Assembly: GCF_014805685.1 (NCBI RefSeq)
Contig: NC_060886.1
Coordinates: 30,646,362 to 30,710,361, forward strand
DNA: 64,000 bases
Source: Silurus meridionalis
Taxonomy: Eukaryota > Chordata > Actinopteri > Siluriformes > Siluridae
Reading direction: 5' to 3'
Shown here: piece after piece, positions 45,193 to 57,460 of the stretch
Numbering within the stretch: position 1 is the stretch's first letter
How the letters are laid out: every line of letters begins with the position of its first letter
Position numbers and translations under genes: made by a program
The notes under the pieces: generated by a model
Seen by the model: only the letters and a program-made list of their open reading frames with translations
Told to the model about the DNA's origin: nothing
The model's database searches: none

Positions 45193-45989
45193 TGTAGATG
45201 AAGTGCTGTAGAAAGTAAGAGCTTATTTAAAATAGTTTTTGGAGAGATTTCGGAGACAAACATGATTTAATATTGTTTACGTGCAATACTGAGCAATTGC
45301 TTCTCAGATCAGGTTTTTTTTCTGAGATTGAAGAAAGAATGAGTGAGAACATGGTCTTTATTTCAACACTCTTTTATTACGTCTGGCCGCATTTTCCGCT
45401 TGTCACACGCCCCTTCGAAGCGGAATTCATCTTATTATTCCGACATGCTTTAAGATGTACGGCTGTTCCTCTTTTCACTCAGATACGGTATCTCTTTCCA
45501 TAAATTGGTGTTTTGCTGTCACACTGGAAATTGCCATCTGTGTGTCAAGGATTAAGCAGATTGCCTTCGAGCGCTCGTCTCTCCGACAGTCATGGTATCA
45601 CCTTTCAGAAAAATTCCCAGCTACTCGTTCAGTGAGGGGCGGTGGAGACTGCTGCTGCCGCGGTGGCATGAGGAAATACCCGGTAATCAAACACGGACTT
45701 GACACTTTTAAGGTAATTCCGTTCGCATGTTGTCACGTTTGCGTGAAAACACAATTGCTTCGGTGTTCTCGCACCATGGAAAAAAAAGTTCCGAGTTTGT
45801 GTCCTACACAGGTTGAAGAAACCTAATATGAAATCATGGTGCAATCTTACATTCTTAGTGCATCAGTTTTGTCACATGCTTCTGAAAAGAATGAAAGAGA
45901 AGGATTATGCTTTGACAGCAAGTGAAATCCAATAAAAACTGAGTAATCTGATCTCAGGTGAGCTAACATGGCTCGCTGGGATATTAGGT
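45193..45989. other. unique non-coding region
   Basis: A plus frame of 123 codons at 45455-45826 has no recognised domain. No repeat was identified. Confidence 0.4.
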
Positions 45990-46560
45990 TCCTCTTTATC
46001 AAGATCTGGATGGATGGGGAGAAGGGTGAATGGATGGATGGAGAGGTGGATGGATGAGATAAGTGGATGGATTGAGAGGTGGATGGATGAGGAGATAGGT
46101 GGATAGATAAATGGATGGAGAGGTGGATGCATGAGGAAATAAGTGGATGGATAGTGAAGTGGATGGATGAGGAGATAAATGGATGGATGAATGGATGTAG
46201 AGGTGGATGAAAATGTATATATCCATATACTCATATATATATATTGGACCTCATCTTTAGGAACATTTGGAGGATTGATTAATGGATTGATTGACATTTG
46301 CATGAGTGTCTGGGTGGAGAGGTGGATGGATACATATATGGATAGATGGGATATTTAGCACCTTCTTGTCAATATCTGCATGGATGGGGAGATCAGTGGA
46401 TGGAAGAATGGATGTGTACATATTCATATATATATTTGGATGATCTTCAGGGACCTTTATAGGATTGATGCAGGAAATGATGGACATTTGCATGGGTAGA
46501 TGGATCAATGGATGGAAAGGTAGATGAAAAGATATATAGATGGTTGGATAAATGGATAAA
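45990..46560. repeat. degenerate (GGAT)n arrays
   Basis: GGATGGAT-type units occur in two blocks (about 45995-46215 and 46270-46560). Words such as 'ggtggatggatgaggagata' recur. The two blocks share 'acctc.tcttaggaacattt'-like sequence (46246, 46438 region), which suggests a duplication of the array with its flank. Confidence 0.88.
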
Positions 46561-47034
46561 TGCGATCTTTAGGTATATTTGGCACCTCCATTTCAAGCTT
46601 TTAAGGACTGACAGACCACTGATGAACCTTTCCTTCAAATATTTTCCGAACTCAGTGTCTAATGCGACAGGGACTTGGACTTTACACTCCACTGTTTATT
46701 CAGGCTTTTCACCAAGAATCCATCGAGCACGGTGTTGACAGTAGACTAATCATGCCCTGCGAGGCCTACAGGAGATGAATGGTTGGCATGGCGCCCACCG
46801 ATGTTGTCTTGAAACCCGATCCACGCCCGCTGACTTTCCTGCTACAGAGAGGCGTTTATTTGTGGGAGAGGTTGAAATGCTAGAAGCTTGCAGGGGGTCA
46901 AGGAGGGGATGCTGAATAAGTTTAGGTTTCTGGAATATTATGATATGGAAGGAAAGAGAAACAATGTTTAATGCAAGAAACTGTCAGTGAATTCTATGAT
47001 GGTATACAGTCAATACTCTGTAAGCTCAATATCT
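46561..47034. other. non-coding, nothing recognised
   Basis: No supported feature. Confidence 0.4.
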
Positions 47035-47390
47035 ACTCATCCATAGATCTATCTAGTCAGAATCAGCAGCACCAAGCGTCAAATCATGTGTATGCAGGAC
47101 AATATCTTCAGTTCTTCATGATGTTGTGCTGCCAGAGGAGCGCAACTCAATTTCAAAAGCTGCTGATCTCCTGGGATTTTCACCCACACATGTTCAGAGT
47201 TCAAAACCAAACAAATCAGTAAGTAGATGTTCTGAGGGTGGAAACACCTTGTTGATGAGAGCGACACCGGACTTTTGGAAGCTGAAATCTTTAGTAATTC
47301 GTATAACCAATTTATTCCATCAAGGAGCAAGAGTGGGGATTGGAAGATTATTTCTGAGCCTGAAAAATCTCAACAGAAGACTCAAATGAA
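47035..47390 (+). pseudogene. Tc1/mariner-superfamily relic (family G), 5' part
   Basis: 'gctgctgatctcctgggatt' and 'ttcacccacacatgttcaga', then 'gagggtggaaacaccttgtt' and 'gatgagagcgacacc', follow the order of a widespread fish transposon's 5' region. Only this region is present and no catalytic motif is retained. The assignment rests on remembered sequence order. Confidence 0.55.
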
Positions 47391-47434
47391 GAAGCTTGAA
47401 TATTGAATATGAATAGAATTGTATTATACATTTT

Positions 47435-47795
47435 TGGATAAGGTCCCTTCCCTCAAACTAGGAATCCTAAACGTCTTCTAGCATGACAATGTTCCTGTTC
47501 ACAAAGTGAGCTTTATGAAGATATGCTTTACATGGGTTGGATCCTTGTCTCCTCCTATAGAGCTCCAAAGTCTATTGAAGACCTTTGGGATAAATATGAA
47601 TGGTGACATCACCTCAGGCTTCCTCAGGATATCAGAACCTGACTTTGTGGATAAACGAGCACCGATCTCCACAAAATCTAGTGGAACATCTTCCCAAAAA
47701 AGTGGAAGTTATTATAAGCAAATAAGGACCAAATGCGGAATGAGATGTTCAAAAAGGAGCAATTTTATTCTCAGGTTTCCACAAACCTTCATACG
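47435..47795 (+). mobile_element. Tc1-like element (family A), plus strand
   Basis: 'ctagcatgacaatgttcctg' (HDN.PV), 'gcttacatgggttgg'-like word at 47525, 'agacctttgggataaatatg', 'aaaatctagtggaacatctt', 'aagtggaagttattataagc', 'caggtttccacaaacctt'. The 5' terminus is missing. Confidence 0.8.
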
Positions 47796-47819
47796 TAAAA
47801 ATGAACCACCAACACCAAC

Positions 47820-48260
47820 TAACTACGATGTACACGTCTTCCACCCACTTATCTATCCACCCATCCCTCTATCACCCTTTCATCTACCCCTCCACCCACC
47901 CACTCATTTTTCCATCCATTCATTTTTTCGGTCAATCATCTGTCTACCTAGCCATCCTTTTATCCATCCACCCATCCCTCCATCTATCATCTACTCATTG
48001 GTCCATCCATCCATCAATTCATACCTACATTCATCCACCCACCCACCTCTCTTATCCATCCATATATCTGTCCATATATTCACCTACTCATCCATCCATC
48101 CATCCATCCATCCATCCACCAAATTATTAATTCCTATACCTACTTATCCATCTATTTATCTATTGACACAATCATTCATTTATCCATCCATCCATTTTTC
48201 TGTCAATTTATTCATCCACCAAGTTAATTCTACTTATTTATCCATCTATCCATCCAGTTC
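47820..48260. repeat. degenerate (CCAT)n array
   Basis: CCATCCAT-type units with CCACCC variants run for about 440 bases. The 289-codon frame across it, rich in H, P, I and S, is a product of the array and the preceding transposon. Confidence 0.93.
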
Positions 48261-50129
48261 TTTCGAAACAAAGATGCAACTGCAGAAGGTTTTTTGGAAT
48301 ATTAAGCTCAACTTTATCCCAAAAAAAAAAGACAAATTGGCAGCGTTCATGTTTTCCTGGTTCGTGGGGATCTGAGCATTGTTGGTGTGCGTCCAAAACA
48401 AGCCTGACACATCGATTAGCATGCTCCTAGTGTGCACTCCAGAGGGGATGAGTGCGTATGAGTGAATGGGGGCCGTGTAATCATAAACCATCACGCGGAG
48501 ATGTTTACTGACACAAAGGCATCTGTTGATGCGGGCAGAAAAGTCAACTGTGATGTTTTTGTATGCTCGGTGTGGATTTGGAGCTAAAGGCAGTGATGAA
48601 GCTCAGTTCTGGTTTCGACCGGAATGGTGCAGGTCTGGAGTTGAGAAAACTATGACGTGAGAATGTCAAGATCATTAAATTAAACTGAAACTAGTGCATT
48701 TTTTTTTTTTTTTTTTACCTGTACAGAAAAGAAGCCAAGTGTTTTACAAGTGATTTTTTTACATGGGTCATTTTGGTGTGATCTTTGCATTATTTTATAT
48801 AATTATTAGAAAGGCAATTAGCCTAATTTTACAATAGAAATGGGAAAAATGGAAATTTGGCTCTACACTTCAAACTTAAACCCGTACCTCTAATTTACAG
48901 TGACATTATAAAAATGTGCCATGTGTGAAAGCAGCAGGTGACTACCCAAATCAATGGTTAGCACATCTGGATATACAGAGGCACTAATTATATCAGGTTT
49001 CAGACAATTAGATTTAAAAAAATCAGCCAGTCATCCAAGCGCTAAGCAGGTACAAGCCAAAAATGATTATTACTATAGGGATTAATTGATGCTAGATGTG
49101 AGGCGCTAGTCGATATCTGGTTGAAAAGCTTTAAAGCAATCCTTCAAACGAATAAGTTTTAATAAGCATGTATTTAAGTTTTATAACTAATTCCAGCTGC
49201 AGTGCAAATGGTTCGAATTGCGCCATGATTTCATGATATGCCCGAGGCCACCGTCAAAGAAGTTGCCCTAGCCAGGCAAATGTCAATATGCTAATAAAGT
49301 ACGGTAGCATAAAGGTTCGTTTAGGGTGTAAAGCAGAAAGTGCATCTGGGGTTCACATCTCGATAGTAAAGCAGGAATTTTTTATCCAAGTCTAAGCACT
49401 AATACAAGGTGACCTCATCCCTCTCTCCGTGCACTTCAGCAAGGATGTTGTAATGCACCATAGGCTATGCATCAACTATATATATATTTATATTTCAGCC
49501 TATGATAAAAATATTCTGGATCATGGGAGCGAGTTGTAATGTTCTTATCGATCTGCTTGGGGTTGAAGCATTTAATCTGGCAAAGGCCATCATAATCAAT
49601 ATGCAATAACCATAACGGGCCCCTCGGCCTCGTGCCGGCGTCTTAAAAAGAACTAATTCCCAGACGCCGACTTTCCTCGAACAATGACATCTCTCACAAC
49701 TCAGACCTTGAGCAGACTTTACACCCTTCACAAACACGCCGTTTACTTGCGAGCGTCTTACGACTGACAAAGAGAAGAAGAAGAAGTGATTAGAGCTTAA
49801 GACACCTCCTGGAATATCTTTAGCACCTTTTTAGAGTCAGGAAGAGTTGTGCGCTATTTCACCACGTCTGTCGCACCTCTCGCCGAAGCTGCAAATTGAC
49901 TTTAGCACTTAATCTCTCACCTTAATTAAACAGACAGCGATCTCACACTCGAGTCTCTTTGTTCTTTTTCTCGATGGAGACTCAGGGGAGGGGTTTGGAT
50001 TCTTTTTTTTCTCTTTCCATCCGTCTTAGAAGGCGTGCAAACTTTTAATTGTAATGGCACTGGGATTGGGTTGTGCGTTTTTGGGTTATACAAAGATTAT
50101 TAATTGTCCTTTGAAAAGACAATTAGACT
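48261..50129. other. unique non-coding region
   Basis: A T run lies at 48699-48716. 49595-49800 and 49890-49980 are non-repetitive and relatively GC-rich or homeodomain-site-rich. No gene or mobile element was recognised. Confidence 0.4.
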
Positions 50130-50378
50130 ATAATACATATAAGGTGGTATCAGAAAGTTTAGAGACTAACGGTGTAGCTGTTCTGATTTGATTTTAGATC
50201 AGGTTAGAACATAGCACCAACGTGAAATTCTGCATGAAACTGGGCAAATCTGCCACAGAGACGTTTGACGCGACATACATTTGAAATACGGTGGCGCTGC
50301 AACGAGTCTTTCGAGCGGCACGTTCAGAAGAACATCACCAGAAAATGACGAGACATCAGGGAAAACCTTCACTGAGAT
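50130..50378 (+). pseudogene. mariner-like transposase relic, N-terminal part
   Basis: From about 50205 the plus strand reads 'LEHSTNVKFCMKLGKSATET' then 'FDA', matching the mariner N-terminal signature. After a frameshift 'YGGAATSLSSG' and 'SPENDETSGKTF' correspond to 'YG...MSR' and 'ENDERSGRPS'. It stops where a family A copy begins, so the catalytic domain is absent. Confidence 0.82.
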
Positions 50379-50379
50379 A

Positions 50380-50715
50380 AACAATGTTGGAGCATGACAT
50401 TTTTCCTTCACTTGAAATAGGAGACCGAAATCTGTTCCAGCAGTTTGTGGACGAAGCCAGCTCCATAACGATATGCTTTACATACTGTAGGATGGAGTGG
50501 AAGATCTCCCGCTATAGAGCTCCAACCCTATTGAGATTATTTTTCATGCTGACTGCAACACAGTGCTCCTCACCTCACCTCACCTCCATCAGGTCCTGAC
50601 TTTCTTGTGGCTAAATGAGCACAAATCTTCACAAAATTAAGTGGATTATCTTCCAAGAAGAGTGAAGATTATTATATCAGGTAATATAGAACTGTGAAAT
50701 CGGATGTTTAGCAAG
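50380..50715 (+). mobile_element. Tc1-like element (family A), plus strand
   Basis: 'tggagcatgacatttttcct', 'gaccgaaatctgttccagca', 'agccagctccataacgatat', 'agctccaaccctattgagat', 'ggctaaatgagcacaaatct', 'gagtgaagattattatatca'. A 'cacct' pentamer is locally expanded at 50566-50587. Confidence 0.8.
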
Positions 50716-51660
50716 AACACTTTGGTCCATTGAAGATAAACTCTGGAAGATGGAAATCATATCATGTTTCTTGCCTTATATAAACCGAAGTACTGCTCCA
50801 GTTACACCATAGAGTCGAATAAAAATCTTATCATGGTGCAAAAATGTTTAGAAATTATCCCATATTTCATGATACCCTCTTTCTCAACATCTTTTCCTCC
50901 TTTCTTTCTTTTATTTTTTCACCGTAATGAAACCTGGCAGACACACTCACATCCTCTGTTAAGCCCACACACATCAGCGGCAGCTGCTCCAAACTTATTT
51001 GTTTATCCGAAACCCAAACTGATCCTTCAAGTTCATGACCGTGTTTCATAGTGTCCGGGAAATCACTCATCTATTTAAGCTTCCTTCCATCCATCCATCT
51101 ATATATCTCTCCGTCCATCTGTATATCTCTCCGTCCAGTCATCTGTGTCACTTCTTATCGTTTTTATTTATCGATTCCGCTGCTCTCTTCCTCTCGATGC
51201 GAGTCGCCGTGTCTAGCAAAGGAACAATTTTGAACTTTTACGCCTCAGTAGGTTCGGGATTTGTGCAGCGCAGGATTGCTGCAGAAGGGAAATGGTGTAT
51301 ATTTGCTGAGTGTGTACTCTCTGTGCAAGACTGGGGTTTGCTTCACTGCAATGACATTTTAATTGACATTTGGAATCGTGGTTGTTTTTCCTGTCAAATA
51401 ACCTGCCGTTATCAGACCCGGGCAAGAATTCTGGAATGGACAAATAAAATGTGTTAGAAATGATGGAGGTGAAGGGTTTGATTAGCTTTCCTGAATCTTT
51501 TAGAATAAAATGAAAGCGATGGGTTCAGTAATCCAGTGAATCGGCTCGGTTCCAGTGCGATGGTTACATTTAACTGGATTAAACATGTTTTGGTACGATA
51601 ATAGCAAACATATCAATTTTTTTTTTTATATATATATTTGAAAGCATGCGTACTAGTTGG
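50716..51660. other. unique non-coding region
   Basis: A small duplicated word 'catctgtatatctctccgtc' type occurs at 51090-51136. A plus frame of 140 codons (51035-51457) has no recognised domain. Confidence 0.4.
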
Positions 51661-52500
51661 GTGTAAGTCAATCAGTGAGTAAGTCAGTAGTTCAGTCAGT
51701 GAGTAAGTCAGTAGTTCGGTCAGTTAGTGAGTCAGTAAGCTAGTAGTTCAGTCAATTAGTAAGTCAGTAGTTCGGTCAGTTAGTGAGTCAGTAAGCTAGT
51801 AGTTCAGTCAATTAGTAAGTCAGTAGTTCGGTCAGTAAGCGAGTCAGTAGTTGTCAATTAGTAAGTCAGTAGTTTAGTCAATTGGTAAGTCAGTAGTTTA
51901 GTTAGTCAGCAGTTCAGACAGTAGTTCAGTCAGTTAGTAAGTCAGTAGTTCAGTCAGTTAAGTCAGTACTTCTGTCAGTAAGTCAGTAGTTTAGTCAGTA
52001 AGTTAGCAGTTCAGTCAGTGAGTCATTAATTCGGATAGTTACTGAGTCAGTCAGCAAATGAGTAAGTCAGTAGTTCAGTCAGGAAGTCAGTAGTTCAGTC
52101 ATTTGGTAAATCAGTAGTTTAGTTAGTCAGCAGTTCAGTCAGTTAGTAAGTCAGTAGTTCTGTCAGTAAGTCAGTAGTTTAGTCAGCGAGTAAGTCATTT
52201 GGTAAGTCAATTAGTAAGACAGTAGTTCAGTCAGTAAATAAGTCATTTGCTCAGTCAGTTATTAAGTCAGTAGTTCTGTCAGTAAGTCAGTAGTTCTGTC
52301 AGTAAGTCATTCGTTAAGTCAGTGAGTCATTAATTTGGATAGTTACTGAGTCAGTCAGCAAGTGAGTGTCTTTTGGTCAGTCAGTGAGTAAGTCAGTAGT
52401 TCAGACAATCAGAATGTCAGTTAATAAATAAGTCTTTAGTCAGCCAGTCAGTTAGTAGGTCATTAGGTCCATCAGTAAACAAGTCAGTAAATATAAGTAA
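51661..52500. repeat. long 'gtcagtaagtcagtagttca' minisatellite
   Basis: About 840 bases made of 4-base-phased 'agtc', 'agta', 'agtt' words forming a unit of roughly 20-30 bases. 51721-51776 is repeated exactly at 51777-51832, giving a 56-base higher-order unit. The word order is scrambled elsewhere. Confidence 0.93.
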
Positions 52501-53576
52501 GTCGTATCTCCTCAGTATGTTATTTATATTGATTACATTCCAATCACATTCCCATTTTAGTAAAAACAAAATACTGCGGATTATAAGCCATAAAATCAGA
52601 CACCTTTGTGTACAAATGCCCTGTAACATGTTTTTATGAGCTGTAAGAAAGTGAAAGTCTCTCTGTAACACTTCACCTGATTGCACACAGAATAAAACCT
52701 TTAGTAGTGTCTATAGATTCCACATGAACGAAAGAAAGTTGTAAGAAAAGCTGACCAGGCCTTTACTCTCACTCTGACCTTGTTTATTTCTTCAAGTTGC
52801 AAATCGGAGCTGGTTTTGTGTTTACTGCAGCGTTTTTCTGTACAGAATGAGGACACTTCACCTTCTCCTGCGTTGGGTTCCGAGTGTCAGAACGCTGCTC
52901 TCCTGTGAGGATCACGCCACACCACTCCACTGAAATTCATATCATGTACAGTAGACTTTTGGTAATTAGTTCCATGGCGTTTAATCAGATGGGTTGCTGT
53001 AGGCGAGGTGTCGCACTCCAGCTCTGGGGTTTCAGTAACGCTGTCAGAATGACAGATGGCTTTCATTTGCGAAGCTGACATGCCGTCTGTAAAAAACAGT
53101 CGCATTCCCTGCGTGCTTTACGGGAGGATACGAGTCTTTACGGGACACTTTTCAACACATGCAGGTCAGAAATCTTTGGCATTTTAGGGCTGCTTCGGGC
53201 TGAAAAGCCTTACAGGCACATCTCAGTAAATTACAGTGGAACTTGGGTGGAGAAAGATCTCACCTGGGTATTGGGGAGGCAATTAGTTGCACCTGCATCA
53301 ATTTGGGAAGACGGTTTTTAAAGGCAACAGTCAGTGAACACGGATCTCTGACACTGGTTTGAGTTTTTTTTTTTTCTTTTCATTTATTAGAAAAAAAATT
53401 CTTTTTTTCATACATATTTTTGGATGGAAACATTTACAGATGGAGATGTAACATAGTGAAGCTTTATACTCTGTTTTGAAATTAAATGCAGTTATGTAAA
53501 ATTAAATGCAATTAAATGCATCTGAAGTGTTTCTAACATCCTGCACAGCTGAGATCACCACAATGTACTGTGTTAA
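52501..53576. other. unique non-coding region
   Basis: T and A runs at 53368-53410. No gene or known element was recognised. Confidence 0.4.
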
Positions 53577-53579
53577 AAA

Positions 53580-53610
<31 letters not shown>

Positions 53611-53659
53611 AAATTATAATAAAGAAATATTAATGATTACTTTTTAATTTGATCTCAAA

Positions 53660-53707
<48 letters not shown>

Positions 53708-53935
53708 TGTTTTATTTCATTATTTTGTAATCACAATTATTTTAAAATTAATCATTTGTATTATTTTTCCATTCAATCATTATTACTTATTTTATTATTT
53801 TTATAATTATACAATTTATTTAGTGCGTTTATTTTTATATTGAATTATTAATTAATAAAAAAAATGTTTTTGAAAAGATTTCATATTGTCATCATTAATA
53901 TTTTTATTTTATTTATTTTGTATCCATTTCTGAAT
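53577..53935. repeat. TTA/AAT-rich low-complexity block
   Basis: (AAT)n at 53588-53610, (TTA)n of about 14 units at 53664-53706, and degenerate AT-rich sequence after them. Confidence 0.92.
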
Positions 53936-54702
53936 TCTTGGTACAGTATTTAAATTAAAGAGAGGAAAACAGAAAAGAAAAGAAAAATTATACATAAGGC
54001 AAAGTGATTGTTTTTTTTTTTTATCCTCCATACACATAAGTGCAAACGAGTTAGGATAAAAAGGAAAATGGCCGTCTGTGTGGAGGAAGTGGGACAGAAA
54101 CCCAAGAAGAAAAATGCTCAATTATCGCAAAACACTTGGTTTGGCAGATCTGTGGCTCGACGGTGGATGATGGACCTGGCAGAAGCTTGAGAAGAAACAT
54201 GAGAACTTGTGTGAAGGGTGCGTGTATCTTTTTTTTTTTTTTTTTTTGTGAGTAAGCGAGAAAAAGAATGAATTTAGTTCTGCTTGGATTTGGTCAGAAA
54301 GAAATTGCCCCAGACGTCTATGCATATTTAGAGCTTTGCAATCCAGCACTTGGCCCTTCAAGCCTTGACTGTGGTGTGTGTGTGTGTGTGTTTAAGCCTT
54401 TACTCTGTTAGAAAGTAAATTGGGTTGTTAAATTCTTTGCCCTCTGACCCCTGTAAGATATATTTTAAGGAAAGAGTTTGCAGGTGGAGCTCATTTCTGC
54501 TTTGACACGTCTAGTAGGACGTGTAGAGTTAAGACTTTACAGGCGTTAAACGCAGGTGGATGTGACTCTAATCGTATTCAAGCCAAAAATTCCTCCATAA
54601 AATCTTGCTTGTGCAGAAATCACGGAAACACCTTGACTCCTCTGTGCATGCTTTAATATATGCAACTACATTTTCCTTAGGTCCAGTCTGTCTCTGTTGG
54701 AC

Positions 54703-54703
<1 letters not shown>
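53936..54703. other. unique non-coding region
   Basis: Poly-T at 54010-54021 and 54231-54247 and a short (GT)n at 54373-54390. No gene is supported. Confidence 0.4.

Positions 54704-54749
<46 letters not shown>
54704..54749. repeat. (CA)n microsatellite
   Basis: About 22 CA units. Confidence 0.95.
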
Positions 54750-54753
<4 letters not shown>

Positions 54754-54854
54754 TCAGCATACGTTTGTCCGTGAGTGTGTAAGTTTGTGTGTGTGAGGTC
54801 CTTGCCTGGGGGTGAGTTTTTCACTACTGCATTAACATTTGAGAGCAAGGACGC

Positions 54855-54856
<2 letters not shown>

Positions 54857-54906
<50 letters not shown>
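54857..54906. repeat. (CA)n microsatellite
   Basis: About 25 CA units, 107 bases after the previous array. Confidence 0.95.
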
Positions 54907-54908
<2 letters not shown>

Positions 54909-55009
54909 CTGGTGTGAAGCAGGCAGATTAAGTAAAATCACACAAGATGATGTGTCAGTTCTGAATCACACAAACAAAACATTGATATCCAACCATTCCT
55001 CTTCCTCAG

Positions 55010-55560
55010 CAATGGCATTGCACCTCTTCACCCCTAAATTACACCCCCATACACCCACAAACTACGCACCTACACTACACCCTAAACCACACCCCTTTTA
55101 CACTACACCCCTTTACTACACTGTTAAACTACACCTCAAACTACAACACTCTACTATACTCCTTTACCACATCTCTAAACTACACCCTAAACTACACATC
55201 TTTACTACACTGCTAAACCACACCGTTTACTCCACTACTCTAGTGTACCCTCCACCACGGCCCCTAACTACACCCCTACAATACACCCCTCCATCAATCC
55301 CTCCACTACACTCATCCATTGTACCCCTAAACTACACTCCTCCACAACACCACTTTACTCTTCTCCTTTATTGCACCCCTCCATTAAAGTCTCCACTACA
55401 TTTTCCAATGCACCCCTCAATTACACTCCTCCAGTTCACCCTTTCCTGACACTTCTTATCTACACCCTTCCATAACACCACTCCATCACACCCCTCAACT
55501 ACACCAGTCTACTACAACCTTAAACTATTCCTTTACATCACAGCCCTCAATTACACTAGT
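55010..55560. repeat. C/A-rich 'ctacacccct' degenerate array
   Basis: Irregular 10-20 base units built on 'ctacacccct', with many CCC and CCCC runs on the plus strand and almost no G. The proline/threonine/histidine-rich frame of 224 codons that runs into it is an artefact of composition. Confidence 0.88.
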
Positions 55561-57139
55561 TACTAGTTACACCCTTTAGGTTCCCCTTCATCGGCTAGTT
55601 GGATATTAGTTTTGCTAGTTGTGGTTATTGATAAATACTACGTTAAAGGTGAGTGGGAGGGGTTACCTTGGTGTTCTAGCCAAACTAAATACCAGCAAAT
55701 AGAATTATAGCTATGGATAAATGAAAGAAACCAAACAGGAGTCTGTTTGCCTTTTTTTAAACACACTTCTAGCCTTTCTAGCCCTCCACATTTAGAACTG
55801 TGTTTTGTAAAGTGTTACCGAAGAAGCCCTTGACAATGATTTGCTACTAAAGTGTGTCAAAATGATATCTTTTGCTGTTTGAGGAAGCAAATTGTCCGGG
55901 AGGAAAAATACGAATATTACACTGCTCACACAGAAATCGATTGGCATGAATAAAGCAAGAACAGCAGTGTTTAGCATGCTAATGGACTGGCAGCCGGACT
56001 AGCCTGACCTTGGTGTCTGTGTGTGTGTGTGGGTTGGCAGAACATTTCCTTAAACCAGCAATAACGTTTCAACTATGAAGGAATGTAGGAACCGAGTTAG
56101 CAAAACACTTCTGAACCTCTTTTGTAAAGATGATATTCGAGGACACCGAAAGTTGATGCATCCAGGTGTCTGAGGTGTTCGAGACATCTAAGTATTCGCA
56201 TAACTCCATGACTTGGTTTCGAATAAACAAATGCATTAATGATGAACTGGATTGTGGCGCTGTATGTATCTGCTGTAGCGTATCTTGAACGATGGACCGT
56301 GACGGCTAGTCGGCCTTGTGGTCACGTTTCAGTTTCTTGTGTTTCTGTTGTACGTTTCCGCAAAGTCCTTGTAAAGGAAGTTAAAGAACCTTCTCGAATG
56401 TATATCAAGTACATTTATTGTACAATCATCTGCTGAATTATTGAGATTTAACAGCTGTGTGGCAATGAAAGTTCATTCTGTATGAGCTGTTACAATGGAT
56501 AAAATAACATTAGACTAGTGAGATGAACTTGTTTGGGGTTGTTTGAAGCCTGTTGAAAATTGTGGTTAAAAAATCAAAAGATGCATCTAAATCAGTGCTG
56601 TTTCTTTGCTCTGTAAAATTTTACGGTTGGTTGGCACATTCATAATAGGCTCCTGACAGGATCCTGTTGGATTACGGATTTATTTGTTTTGGTCAATTTG
56701 TGAAATTTTTACTTTCTAATAACTTTGTGACCTTTGTTTCACTGTCTGCTCCTGAAATCGTGTAGATTTTTTATTTGATGGCTCAGATAAGGTAGATCTC
56801 AGAGCTATATCATTCTTGGTGCTGCATAAAAACCTCGCCCTGAATGTTCGGGTACATCTCTCGGTGGAAATTAAGCATCGCCCTCAGCCTATAAATGTTC
56901 ATTTAAATCCCGCAGACTAACAGCACATGGCCATCCGGGGAGAGTGCCGCTAATCCACGGACGCCTTGGCAAACCGTATACGATGATTAGGTATGCTCTA
57001 CTGAACGCAAGATAGAGGAGCTACGGAAATACGCAGCGCACTTTCCCTTTTCCGCTTTTCGTCACCTCATTTTGCGGTAGAGAGTTTATATTTGCTGCAT
57101 CCTGGGGTTTATATCTGACAGAGATATTTTTTTTTGATC
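55561..57139. other. unique non-coding region
   Basis: A short (GT) run at 56019. 56835-57080 is non-repetitive and more GC-rich than its surroundings. No gene was recognised. Confidence 0.4.
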
Positions 57140-57460
57140 TGATGTGGTTGGGTTTGTGATGCTGTTTCAGCTTGTGGCTTGCTGGAAAAAAGATGTTAGA
57201 GTGTGCTTCAGGTCGTTGTCTGTCTGCTCTGTGATGCTTTATTCAATGGGTTTTGAAGTGGTGGGAGATGAATCTGAGCAGATAGTATATTTAAATACAC
57301 TTCAGAACTCATCTTGCTGTTTTGGTTGGCATGTTATCTTTAAATAGAATGGAAAGATTTTCATCGGCAGCCCTAAAACCTCGATTACACCATTCCGTAC
57401 TGTGATATGCTTTGGATCATAAGCAGTTCCTTTCCTTCTCTATATTATACTAATTTAATA
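57140..57460 (-). pseudogene. Tc1-like element relic (family E), minus strand
   Basis: 'gatgctttattcaatgggtt', 'gaatctgagcagatagtata', 'acacttcagaactcatcttg' and 'actgtgatatgctttggatc' then 'ataagcagttcc' follow the reversed coding order of a fish Tc1-like transposase. The last word recurs at 60134-60185, identifying the same family. No intact motif remains. Confidence 0.65.

Noticed and set aside
46971..47389. Overlapping frames as a small host gene
   Set aside because: The sequence follows the 5' part of a fish DNA transposon and lies beside another one.
47506..48375. Longest plus-strand open frame (289 codons)
   Set aside because: It starts in a Tc1-like family A fragment and then runs through a CCAT microsatellite. 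The H/P/I/S-rich middle is repeat translation.
54775..55449. 224-codon plus-strand open frame
   Set aside because: It crosses a (CA)n microsatellite and the C-rich 'ctacacccct' array. The composition explains the open frame.
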